This document shows positions 1 to 9,700 of a stretch of 30,688 nucleotides of DNA, in pieces. The notes below the pieces were generated by a model that was not told the DNA's origin, made no database searches, and saw nothing but the letters and a program-made list of their open reading frames with translations. How positions within the stretch are numbered: the stretch's first letter is position 1; the number at the start of each line of letters is the position of its first letter. The stretch is from positions 1-30,688 of the forward strand of contig JAAEPW010000045.1 in the NCBI GenBank assembly GCA_024232355.1. Reading direction: 5' to 3'. Source of the DNA: Chloroflexota bacterium. Lineage in GTDB: Bacteria > Chloroflexota > Anaerolineae > B4-G1. The position numbers and the translations under genes were made by a program.

Positions 1-768
1 CTTCTCGACGATGATCGGGAAGCCATACAGCTTGTTGGGCAGGCCATACATGGCGTTTTCGCCGGGCAGTTCGCCCTTGATCTGTGCCAGGGCGTCCGGC
101 GAACCCTTGATGTAGTCCACGACTTCCTGAGTCAGTGACAGTTTGGCGGCCAGTGACGAGTTGATGACTACCACCAGATCGTCCAGTTCCACGGCGGCCA
201 GCGTATCGTCAAGGATGACTTCGGCGGCCGTTGTCAGGGACCGCTTGATGTCCTGGCGGGCAGTGGTGGACTGTACCCAATTGCCGGTGTTGCCGGTAAT
301 GGCCGTCACGTCCAGGCGATGGGAAGCCGCGTAGTTGGCCTCGGTCGTCAGGGCAGTGATTGCCAGTTGCGTCCGGGCAGTCATGGCCTGGCGAGACTTG
401 ATCGAAGAGTGCTGTGCCAGAATGTTCCAGCTTGCCTGGTCGATCGTTAGATCGCCAAGCAGGAACGGATAGGCGTATCTCTTCGCCTCAAACGGCTTGT
501 ACTCGAAACTTTCGAGCCCGTCGTTTCCTTCGGGGGCCGGTTGACCATCGGCCCAACTGAAGTTGGCCAGATCGGCGGCCAAGATTCGACCAGCTTCCTC
601 GATTGTCATTTCAAGGTAGTAGCCCGCAATTTTCTTGACGGGTACGGTTTGGGTGTACTTGTTCACGGCGAACTTGTTCACGTTCCTGGCGAAGTCAATC
701 ACCATCTTATTCGTGGCGTCATGGTCACGAATGAACGTATTTTGTGCGGATGGGTAAGCGGCAGTCAT
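1..768 (-). CDS. Major capsid protein, N-terminal 256 residues (cut by the left edge)
   Basis: Open from an ATG at 768 to the window edge with no stop. A GAGG ribosome site lies about 9 nt upstream. The product begins MTAAYPSAQNTFIRDHDA. Later it contains ELDDLVVVINSSLAAKLS and, near the edge, VVDYIKGSPDALAQIKG followed by YGLPNKLYGFPIIVE. Phage major capsid proteins of the HK97 fold commonly have this type of block (a conserved 'IN..LA..LS.SQEIVDYIKGSPDA' region followed by a '..GLP..LYGF..VVE' strand), so I read this as the coat protein. It follows the decoration gene by about 80 nt and is the last gene of the head module in transcription order. The C-terminal part and exact family cannot be judged here. 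Confidence 0.8.
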   Translation of the reverse strand, partial: MTAAYPSAQNTFIRDHDATNKMVIDFARNVNKFAVNKYTQTVPVKKIAGYYLEMTIEEAGRILAADLANFSWADGQPAPEGNDGLESFEYKPFEAKRYAYPFLLGDLTIDQASWNILAQHSSIKSRQAMTARTQLAITALTTEANYAASHRLDVTAITGNTGNWVQSTTARQDIKRSLTTAAEVILDDTLAAVELDDLVVVINSSLAAKLSLTQEVVDYIKGSPDALAQIKGELPGENAMYGLPNKLYGFPIIVEK

Positions 769-851
769 CGGTATTTACCTCGCGGTTCGGTGGTTTGTTT
801 GGTAGTTTGTGGATTCACCAAAGGGGAGGTTTCGTTTTGTCTCTACTCCGA

Positions 852-1271
852 TCAGCTTTCGTAAATGACGACCACAGATCGGACTTGAACGAGAATGAAA
901 TTGCCGGAGACACCAGATTGAATGGCAACGGCACCAACTCGCTGGTTGGTCGTGCCTGAGCCGGCAATGGAAACACCTTGTCCGTCGGCGTCGGATTTCA
1001 GTTCGTCGCCAGCGGTAACCGTGCCACCTATCTTCAAGAGGCAAATATCACCATCACCGAAGAGGCGGAGATTTTGCCCGGCCTTTGCGGCGTAGGCACT
1101 GACCGACTGATCGGACAACGGGGCGTAATTCGTGCCCACGTCCGAGATACCGATGGTTTTGACGTTATCACCGGCCTGCAATCCCTTGAAGTCGTTGGAT
1201 GCGTCGATTTTCACAAATCGACTGGGATAGATATTGCCACCGGCCATCAATTGGGGAGGCGTGTTTGGCAT
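852..1271 (-). CDS. Capsid decoration/cement-like protein (DUF2190-type)
   Basis: A 139-residue protein. The ATG at 1271 follows a GGAA ribosome site. It is small, Gly/Val-rich and has no charged helices. The C-terminal half reads as a run of beta strands ending in RVGAVAIQSGVSGNFILVQV, which resembles the trimeric DUF2190/lambda gpD-like head-stabilising proteins, where a 'G.A......G....V.V' ending is usual. Its position between the protease/scaffold gene and the major capsid gene is the standard position for a decoration protein. Head surface location is inferred from family and position. An alternative is a head fibre base or another small beta-structured head protein. Confidence 0.65.
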   Translation of the reverse strand: MPNTPPQLMAGGNIYPSRFVKIDASNDFKGLQAGDNVKTIGISDVGTNYAPLSDQSVSAYAAKAGQNLRLFGDGDICLLKIGGTVTAGDELKSDADGQGVSIAGSGTTNQRVGAVAIQSGVSGNFILVQVRSVVVIYES

Positions 1272-1333
1272 GGTTTTGTTTCCTTAGCAAAAAGAGGTAG
1301 TTTTTGGTTTCGGTTTCGGTTTCACAGATCGGG

Positions 1334-3238
1334 TCAGGCTTTCACTTCCTCCCCGTTATGCAGTTTTTCGAGGACTGTTTCATAGTCGAGCGGCTTGCCG
1401 CTAATAGCAGCCTCTTGACACACCTCGAAGGCTTTGCAGGAAAGTTCCTTCGAGTATTTCTCGCGGGCCAACTCCGATTGCGACCCGGCAGCCGCTTGAG
1501 CAGAACCGGCAACATGCGTGGGGAGACTGGCACCAACCGGGATTCGCCCGTAGTTGTCTTCGATGCACTGGCAATGATCGCGGAATTGGTCGCCAGTCAT
1601 TCGTGAATAACGGCATCGCTCGACTTCGGCTTCGAGGTCGAAGGCGTAGTGCTGCCGCCGATCTTGCAAAGCACTGTACCGCTCGGCATCGACCCGCCGA
1701 CCTTCTTCGTCGCGAAGCTGGCGACTTAGCTGGTCGACTTGGCTTTGGAGCCGGATCGACTCCGCCTTGTCTTTCGAGAACTTCTCCGGCGGGCTGGCCG
1801 TTTGGTAGGAACTGGCAGCTTCGCCGTCGTCATTGCCGACAGAGCCTTCGCCTTTGGGGCCGGGGTCTGCGGGTTCGACCGATGCTTCGCCGGGTGTGTG
1901 GGCGTTGGCCGATTCGGCGGAGCCTTCGGCGGCGTACTTTTTACGCCGGCGGCTTTTGCGGGAAATGGCGTACTTCTCGAACTCATCGTCTTCCATTTCG
2001 TCCAGGGCGGCGTAGTTTTTCTTGTCCGTGCCAGCCTGGTGGTCGATGGTCGCACCGCCCATGTCGGGAACGGTTGCGGCCGTCTGGTATTCGCCGGTGG
2101 CGTTGGCTTTGCCATCGTCACCGCCACCGCCGTCGGCAGCGTATTGAGAAAGTTTTTCCTTCTCTTTGTCGGCCGGCGGTGCCGCCGGTGGACCCGATTC
2201 GGAGGGAGCCGCTGGTGTTGCGGTATCGTCGGGCGGTCCCTGCGGTTCAAGTCCAGGCGGCGGACCGTCGGACATGGGAGGTTCCATGGACGGAGCGGGT
2301 GGAACTTCGCCGGGTCCGGCGCCCATGTCGGGAGCCGGGGGAGCGATGGGGGGAGCGGCGGGCGGTGCGTCCATCGGCGGGATACCGGGTTCGGCACCCA
2401 TCGGAGCCATCGGATCAATCGGTGGGCCTTCGAGCCCCGGAGCCATGCTTGAGTTAGGCCCTTGGGTTTGTTCGGCTTTGATTTTCTGAACCCAATCAAG
2501 CTGATCGAAAGCAGCCACGATTTGCTGAATGTCTTCGGGACTAATCATGGAAAAAGTTCCTTTTTGTTGTGGAGATGTCGCCGCATAATCGCGGCGGTCG
2601 CGTGTGCGGGGATCGTCGAGTGAATCGGACGCGATAAAGCAGTTGCCAGCAGCCGGGGCCACGGCAGTATATTTTTCAACCTGGCGGCCGTCGTGGCGGG
2701 CCGAATAGAGTAGGCCCATGTCCAGTCGGGGGGCTTCGGCGGCCAATAGAGCGATCGGGTCAAGAAACATTTCCTCGAAACGATCTTCCAGCCACAATTC
2801 CGGGGAACGGCGGGGGTGCTTTTTGACTCGATCCAGGTCATTTTTGTAGACGTGAAAGTCCGCCAGAATGGCATAACGGCCGCGTGTGCCGTCATCGCCG
2901 AGTCGCCCCAGACGAAAGGGTCCAGCATATCCAACCAGATCGGGCATGGTGCCGCCGGGATCATTGGGGTCGGGCGTATGGCCCAACACAAGGGCCGCAT
3001 AGTCGCCCGTTTCATTGATCCGCCGGTTGCAGCGTTCGGTGACCGCCTGAAGCTCGGTGGCCGTGAATCGCAACTTCCGGCCGTCCTTTGCTGTGGTTTC
3101 GTGTTCGGCGAATACCGGCACGTTGGGGATGGTCTGGAACTCTTCACCGGAAAACACATCGCCCGCATTGCGGATATTGGCTACCGGTAACCCCGAAAGG
3201 GCCGGGTCGGTCGGGCTTGTGGTGGCGATTGTTACCAT
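1334..3238 (-). CDS. Capsid maturation protease / scaffold-like protein
   Basis: A 634-residue protein with three visible regions. Residues 1-205 form a globular domain with conserved-looking pieces VPVFAEHETT, GDYAALVLGHT, DLVGYAGPFRLG, KHPRRSPELW and PRLDMG. The spacing of a histidine (GHT) before a serine (RRSPE) fits a serine-type prohead protease, though I cannot prove the catalytic residues. Residues about 235-345 are Pro/Gly/Met-rich and disordered. Residues about 470-560 are charged and likely coiled-coil (LQSQVDQLSRQLRDEEGRR), typical of a scaffold. The gene sits between portal and decoration/capsid, where Mu gpI-like protease-scaffolds are found. [K/N/Q]YA tripeptides recur (NYAALDE, EKYAISRK, KKYAAEG), a possible self-cleavage signal. 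The start ATG follows GCGGAAAAC. A terminator lies just upstream. Confidence 0.6.
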   Translation of the reverse strand: MVTIATTSPTDPALSGLPVANIRNAGDVFSGEEFQTIPNVPVFAEHETTAKDGRKLRFTATELQAVTERCNRRINETGDYAALVLGHTPDPNDPGGTMPDLVGYAGPFRLGRLGDDGTRGRYAILADFHVYKNDLDRVKKHPRRSPELWLEDRFEEMFLDPIALLAAEAPRLDMGLLYSARHDGRQVEKYTAVAPAAGNCFIASDSLDDPRTRDRRDYAATSPQQKGTFSMISPEDIQQIVAAFDQLDWVQKIKAEQTQGPNSSMAPGLEGPPIDPMAPMGAEPGIPPMDAPPAAPPIAPPAPDMGAGPGEVPPAPSMEPPMSDGPPPGLEPQGPPDDTATPAAPSESGPPAAPPADKEKEKLSQYAADGGGGDDGKANATGEYQTAATVPDMGGATIDHQAGTDKKNYAALDEMEDDEFEKYAISRKSRRRKKYAAEGSAESANAHTPGEASVEPADPGPKGEGSVGNDDGEAASSYQTASPPEKFSKDKAESIRLQSQVDQLSRQLRDEEGRRVDAERYSALQDRRQHYAFDLEAEVERCRYSRMTGDQFRDHCQCIEDNYGRIPVGASLPTHVAGSAQAAAGSQSELAREKYSKELSCKAFEVCQEAAISGKPLDYETVLEKLHNGEEVKA

Positions 3239-3269
3239 GTTTTCCGCAGTAAAGGAGCAAAAGCAAACG

Positions 3270-3311
3270 AAAAAAGGCCCGCTACCGCTCGGGATTGAGC
3301 AGTAACGGGCC
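3270..3311 (-). terminator. Intrinsic terminator after the first tRNA-like element
   Basis: On the minus strand a 15-bp stem (GGCCCGTTACTGCTC with GAGCGGTAGCGGGCC, two G-U pairs) closes a 6-nt loop and is followed immediately by six T. It ends the transcript containing the tRNA-like element at 3350-3427, 32 nt before the protease/scaffold start codon at 3238. Confidence 0.85.
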
Positions 3312-3349
3312 TAGTGTTTCTAGTTACCCTATTTTAGCGTTTCGTCAAA

Positions 3350-3427
3350 AAGCAGGTCGGGAATCGAACCCGCATACCAAGGGCCGACATGCCAGCTATC
3401 TCGGCATCTCCTACCAGGAGCCTACTT
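3350..3427 (-). ncRNA. tRNA-like RNA element 1
   Basis: On the minus strand a 78-nt segment can fold like a tRNA. It has a 7-bp acceptor helix (AAGTAGG with CCTGCTT, one G-U), a D-like arm CTCC-TGGTA-GGAG, an anticodon-like arm, and a T-arm with the invariant loop TTCGATT between GCGGG and CCCGA. It departs from a normal tRNA: positions 8-9 are missing, the anticodon loop lacks a U33, the variable region is about 15 nt, the first T-stem pair is G-A, and no CCA is encoded. An alternative arm pairs GCCGA with TCGGC around a 13-nt loop. A homologous element lies at 28012-28067, and both are followed by intrinsic terminators. It could be a degenerate tRNA or a tRNA-mimicking small RNA. No amino-acid identity can be assigned. 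Confidence 0.5.
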
Positions 3428-3439
3428 ATAAAAGCAAAC

Positions 3440-3468
3440 CATTTAGGTCCGCCCAACCGGCTTGTAAA
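3440..3468 (-). promoter_or_regulatory. Candidate sigma70-like promoter for tRNA-like element 1
   Basis: On the minus strand TTTACA (3468-3463) and TAAATG (3445-3440) are separated by exactly 17 nt. They lie just upstream of the tRNA-like element, so transcription would begin about 6-10 nt before its acceptor helix. The -35 is good and the -10 is weak. The call rests on spacing and position only. Confidence 0.3.
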
Positions 3469-3501
3469 CAGCGGCCGGGGAGTCATTTTCTTCTTCAGTC
3501 G

Positions 3502-3690
3502 CTAATCACCGGCACCAAATCGCACCAGCGTCGTCTTCGGCACGGCTATTTGTCCATCCTTTGCCGATACCTCCACGCCAATCGTGCCCCGAAAGCTAGG
3601 CTCACAAGCAACAAAAAACAGCAAGTCTAGCTCACTGTGGGCTGCTAATCGTCGCTTTTCGTTCAATTTAGTAGCTTCTTCGGCGTCCAC
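3502..3690 (-). CDS. Small hypothetical protein, 62 aa
   Basis: An open frame from a GTG at 3690 to a TAG, between the giant portal gene and the tRNA-like element. The product is MDAEEATKLNEKRRL..., with a charged N-terminal helix followed by a likely beta region (GTIGVEVSAKDGQIAVP). Composition is protein-like and no signal or membrane segment is seen. The ribosome site is not convincing, which lowers confidence. It starts 72 nt after the portal stop codon in transcription order, so it may be the last gene of that transcript. No family recognised. Confidence 0.4.
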   Translation of the reverse strand: MDAEEATKLNEKRRLAAHSELDLLFFVACEPSFRGTIGVEVSAKDGQIAVPKTTLVRFGAGD

Positions 3691-3761
3691 AGTGGAGAAT
3701 CTAGCTTGTAGGGGGTGGCTACGTCAAGTTATTATTGTGGGCGGTAGGGTTATTGGCAGGG

Positions 3762-6700
3762 TTATTCAGTGGGTTCCGGGCCTTTGTAATGCTCCACACT
3801 CACCGTCCCATGCGACCGGGAGTAGCGTATCTGCCGCCCGTATTTATCCTCGACATCCAACTGCCCACCAATGCCAGAGGCCAGGAAATGCTCAATTTTC
3901 CGCTCCGTGTAAACATCAAAAGCACTTTCTGATTGCCAACCAGCGGCATGGAAGGCTTTTGCGAACTGTTCGGCTAACCCGTCCCGCTTGAATAGCGATT
4001 TCTGCCCGGCTAGTGGTCGAGAAGAGGCAGAAACAGCGTCGTCATCGAACAATCGCCCTTGGGTTGCGGCTTGTGCCGCTGTTTTGGGCTTCCGTGGGCC
4101 TTGTGCTACTTTTTCATCGAACAGGTTCCGTTGTCCGGCTAGTGGTTTCGTGGAGAACTCGCCGCTGGAAGCACGAGGATGCTTGGATTCGTCGTGTGGT
4201 TGGCCAGCGGCCATGCGTTTGATTTCGGCGACGTGGGCGGAGAGTGGGCCGGCGGGGGTGTTGTTATCGTCGTCGTTATCACCGGCGTTGTAGCGGATGT
4301 CGGGATTCGCGGGGTCGAATGTCCCTTGGTTGTCTGATGATTTTATCTGGTTGGGCTCGAAGGCTATCCAAACGCGATGGTCCCTGTTGCCCATGATGTG
4401 GCCGCCGATGTGTGTTATGCCGTCGTAGCCAGTAGCGGCAAGGATTTCGTTTGCTTTTTGTTTGCCAAACTGTTTGGACAAGAGTTGGTATATTGCAGCA
4501 CCACTTGCCCTGAATGGTTGTTTGCCGCCCTCAACTGCACCATATAAGTAATCCCACTCGGCACTGTTGGGGTGTGGAGGCGACATACCAGCAGCCGAAG
4601 CGATTGAGGCGGCGGCTTCCTCTGTTATGGGTGTTCCGCCGTCGATGTCAAACGGCTTACGAATGTTCAGATAGACTTCCTTGGTTTCTGAATCATGTTT
4701 GAATGTTCGTTTGATTTGCAACTCAGAACGAAGTTGCGATGCTACATTATCATAACTATTGTTCAACCATTGGCCAAACATGGAAGTTCCCATTTGTAAT
4801 GCCTGTTGTGCAGCAGACAATTCGCCCTGCATTGCCTCGCTTTCGTTTGCTTGTTTGACATGCTCTTCCGTGTAAAGCCATTCTTCGGCTTTTTCGCGGT
4901 CCTGATCGGTAACTTCACGATCTAATTCATGCTCCGATCCAATTCTTTCGTATTCACCGGCAATGCCCTTGTCTTCCGTAAAGTAGAATCCAGGTCCAAA
5001 AAGCAGCTCTTCGGCATTGCCTAATCTACTCTTGTCAAAAGTATGCCACCCACCTTGCGACGTCCCATGAAACACCTTCACCGGCTTCCCCTCTTCATTC
5101 ACCACCGCCGACATTTCATGCTGCTCTTGCGGTTCCCCTGTTTGCGGGTCAACCACCTTCGACGATCCAGCCGGATCGCGTTCCCAGTCCCCGAACCATG
5201 ATTTGAACGATTGGCTCCGAACATTGTTTGCTTTCCAGTCGGCTATACCGGCGGCCTCCGGGTCTGCGGTAGGTTGTTGCGGTTGCTGTTGTTGCTGTGG
5301 CTCACCTTCCACTGGCCGTTGCCCCTGCCCTTCATCTTCCGCCACTTCACCCCCACCACCACCGGCCCCGAATTGCCCTCCCTCACTCGACCCTTTGCCA
5401 ACGCGAGGATGCTTTTCTTCGTCGAATCCGAATGATTGTTGGCCCGGGGCTGGCTTGCGGGCGTACTGCTCCAGGATACGGAGAGAATCGGAAACTTTCT
5501 GGTATTTGCGGGCGACTCGATAGTCAGCATCGCCTTCGTTCCAATACCCATCGCCCGGAAATGCCCCGATCGCCGCGCCAACCGCTTCTTCCTTTGAGTT
5601 GTGGTGTTGGTGGCCCATGGGCAGATCACCGTTAAACGTGCTTATTTGCCACTTACCTTCCGCCCCCGCCTGTGTCGCCGCAAACACCATATACTTTCTG
5701 TCCGACCCTTCTTTAGTGAACTCGATAGCTTTTGCGTCGCCAATGTCGGCCATGGCTTGCTTCAGTCGGCCTTTGCTATCAGCGTCATGTAATAGCGACC
5801 TTCCGATTATTACCACACTCCCCGCACTGATTTTATTTTCGCCTCTGGCTTTTGATCTTTCGGCTTTTTCATACGCTGCGTCCTTCGCTACGAGATCATC
5901 AATCCCAGCACGGACCCATATCGCTTCCGCTTCTTCCTGGGTAACACCCTCCCCGATGATTCCCTGCACATCGGCCATGGGAGGAAGTCGCTTGCCGGAT
6001 GATCGTATCAGATCGCCGATAGCATTTATTCTGTCTGCACCGCCTGTTGCGGCCATTGGTTGTTGCGGTGCTTCCGCCGGCCTGTTCATTGTGGCCGCCG
6101 CTGATTCGCCTCCACTCCCACCACCACTCCCAAACTGACCGCCTTCGCTACTTCCTTTCCCCACGCGATCATGCTTCGATTCGTCAAACGCAAACGACCC
6201 CTGCCCGGGTGCTGGCTTCCTCGCATACAACACCCGATCTTCCCGCCACTTCCTGAACTTCTCAACGGCCCCGGACTTTGCAAACCCGGCCTTTGCCCCA
6301 AACTCAAAATCATCCGCCGCCGCTGCCGCTGGATCATACCCAGCATTAGCAACGGCCAGTTCCGCCGCTTCCCGCAAAATATCAGTATCCCACGGTTGCG
6401 GTGGCCGCTGCACGCCTTCCCCTAGAATGTTCCACAAATCGTCGGCGTTGGTTATCCCCAATTCTGGATACTCGCGGGCCACTTCTTCAGTATATTCGTC
6501 AAAAAACCGCATCTTGCCGCCCGTAGCGCCGCCGAGCTTCCAGGCGGAAGCGTAATCATAGCCCGCGTTTTCTATGCGAGAAACTTCCCTGGCCGATATG
6601 CCGGTGAGTTGGCGGGCGGATTGCTTGGCCACTTCGCGGTCGCGAACAAATCGTTGCTTGCCCTCGATAACGTGTCGGGCGGCGTCGGCAACGTCGTCTG

Positions 6701-9700
6701 GTGGTACGTTGTGATCTTGGGCGACTTCCAAGACAGCGGCCCCAAATCGAGTGCGAGGGTTGATTGAAAACTCGGGGGCCGATGGCTGTTCTTCGGCGGG
6801 TGGCTGTTGTGGCTGTTGTGTCGCCTGTGCGACCGTTGTGGGCTGTTGGGCCGCTGGAGCCTGAACATTCCCGCCCCCTTGCTTAATCAACTCTCCCATG
6901 CCCTGGCTGGCCGCTATCCATTCATTCATGCCCGGCTGCCGCCAAAACCACATTTTGCTATCGTGCTTGACTTCCAGCGGCCTGCCGTTGATCGTGACCA
7001 TTCCGGGATTTTCCGCTGTCGGAACATTCCCCATCGGCTTTTCGTCAATATGCTCGGCTTGCTTCGCCGTAATTTCCTCCCCTTCAATCCCATGCGATTG
7101 TGCGACGTCTTGCCGTTGTTCGCGTTCTTCGCGGTTGTCGTCAAGTTCATCCACGTCTTCGCCTTTGACGCCCGGGCAACCCATATCTATGGTGCCGTCC
7201 TCGCCGATGTGCATGGGGGAGCCGCCGACGTTTTTCCAGCCGGGGGATTCTTTGGAGGGAGTGGAGGTGGAAGATTCGGGGGAGTCGGGGGATTTTTTGT
7301 ATTGTTCTGGCTTGTGAACTTTCCGAAACGCTCGCTGTCGAGAAATAGTATCCTCTATAGGTTTCGTAACGGATTCCGACAGCTTAGCGTAATCATCAGG
7401 GGCATAATACTTCATCGCAAACACTTCGGCAAACGCTTCCGTTACTTCTCTTGGTCCGGTGTTTGCAAAAGCCTCGGGGACTGCCTTTGTGCTTACGATC
7501 TTGCCGACACGTTCCATGAGTTGTGGGCTACTAGCAACAGCATCAGAGAACTCTTTTTTGTCTGCGTCACTTACTGATCGCCACAGTCCATGTCCCGCTT
7601 CGTGCGTTAGTACCCGCGTCATCCCGGCGACTTTTCTTTCTGGATTCGCACTCTTGTTTAGATATTCAACAGTGCGAGGATGGATCATAATTGCCCCCCT
7701 GCTACTCCCTGCCGTCCAGTTTTTGGGGGCTCCTTTTTTAGACTGGTTGGACTTCACTACCAGGAAACTTGTGATTCCACTATCACGCAGGGCTTCCGCG
7801 ACCTCCGGTTTGCTCATAGCCTCTTCTAATCCTTGACGTGTTTTTTCCGTGAGCTTTTCTATAATGCCACGGGATTCCGTTGTTATCGGGAACCCTCCGA
7901 TAGCTCCCTCAACTATCGAACCATCGGGACCAAACTTGATGTCCTTGTGTGGAGTGGCGGGTGTAACTGGGGTTATTTTCAGAGAGGCTTTTTTGCCACC
8001 ACCCCCACCCTCCCCAGCCGTAAACTGTCCACCTTCACCACTTCCCTTGCTTACTCGCGGATGGGCACTTTCATCAAAAGCAAACGATTGTTGACCAGCA
8101 GCCGGTTTTCGTTTGGCATACTTACTCACCTGCCCGGCAACCCTCTTCATTGTATTTCCACCGTCCAACCACGCCTTGAATTGATCGACAGTCATCGGCG
8201 TAATCGCACCCAAGCCATTCCACCCCGGTTCATAACAGGATAAATATCCCGCCCGGGCATCTTCGACGGACGTAAAGCCGAGCATTACCTTGTGTTCGTC
8301 GAAGCGTCCGCTGGGTGTCACTTGGTCAACGACGCAAACGAGATCGGAATCGAGGTTTCCTCCAATAAAGACATCGACATGGTCGCCGTCCCTCGCCATG
8401 GTCCGGAGCAGATAACCGTAGTGATAAGGCATTTTGACGGACCAGTTATTACCGTCCCCGTCTGTGCCGGATCGAGTAGCACCGGCGGGAGTCTCGATGG
8501 ATATTGTGAGCCCATGCAATGCCACCTTGCCTTTTTTGTAGTTTCCGGATTTGATTTGAGCGTCACTCGGCTTGCGGCGAGTTTTTTTGGCCGCTTGGTC
8601 TACTTCGCGTTGTCGGATTTCTGCTGTGGTGGGTGGTTTTTCGTCGCTGTCCACACCTCCATCGCTATCGTCAAAAGGGCGTTCACCGCCGCCCTCCGCA
8701 CGGCTATATCCCTCAACTACCTTCTTCCGCTCACTAGCTTCGCTTTTCGGCGTCCCGTCAACATCATACACCGGCTGGTCGGGCACCTCGACTTGTGGAG
8801 CTTCCTGCATTTCCCGCTCGGCTTCCATCCTCATCAACTCTTGCTGCAATTCCCCAACTTCATTTTCCGCCGCAGTCGCCGCCTGCTCTTGCTGTGAATA
8901 CTGATCGAAAGCCTGCTGGTCTTGCTCCATGCCCATTCTCTGTTTATCCAGCCCGGCTTGTGCGGCGGCTTGCTGTTGGTCAAACTGCTGTTGCTGTTGC
9001 TGCATATCCATCTGCTGGGCGGCCTGGGTATGCTCCGGCGACTTCAGTACCGCATCCTCTTCGCCGGGCATCGACGCCCCAACCAACTCGATTACTTCCT
9101 CTTCCTTCAGTGACACACCCATTTCGTAAGCCTGCCGCCATGCTTGCAGCTTGCCCTCAACGTCCGGGCTTTCGGTTTCGATCTTGAAACGGATCGGGAG
9201 GTTTTTGTATTGCGGAAAGTTGTAGCATTGCAACGGGCGTATAACGTCCGTGGTCATTGTCTCTTCGAGGTTGGTGGCATCGTACTTGATAATTTGCAAG
9301 TAAGTATCGAGATGCACGGACGCTAAATTAGACCCCAAGCCAGTGGCGTCGGCCTCTGTGGTCAAGGTTTGGCCGAGGATGTATCGTTTGATTAGATGCC
9401 CAAAGTATTCAGTGAGAATCGACTTCAACACTTCCGCACCGGCCATGTTGGCTTCGATCTTCTCAACACCGTAAGCCATGCCCTCTTCGCCCATGGGCCG
9501 GGGAATCATAATGATGTTGCGGCCTTCGCCAATTCGCTCTTGGGCCGCCGTGCGGACCTTGGATTCCGCCTCTGGATTACCATACGGGTAATACCAAAGT
9601 TCCATCCCAAAAGCAGACCGCTCCAGAAACTCCATTAGCCACGCCAGACTCTCTTGCTTCTGAAACCAAGTCCAATATATTCGGGACCGAATCCCCGTGC

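Noticed and set aside
1603..2457. Long plus-strand frames (up to 284 codons) opposite the protease/scaffold gene
   Set aside because: They are Arg/Gly/Pro-rich antisense readings of a GC-rich disordered region and lack ribosome sites.
3350..3427. Assignment of tRNA-like element 1 as a normal tRNA (for example Tyr or Ala)
   Set aside because: No loop gives U33 with a sensible anticodon, positions 8-9 are absent and the variable region is non-standard.
5203..5640. Repetitive Gln/His codons in the portal as a CRISPR or satellite
   Set aside because: The repetition is codon-level low complexity (Gln-rich linker), without constant spacers or repeats.
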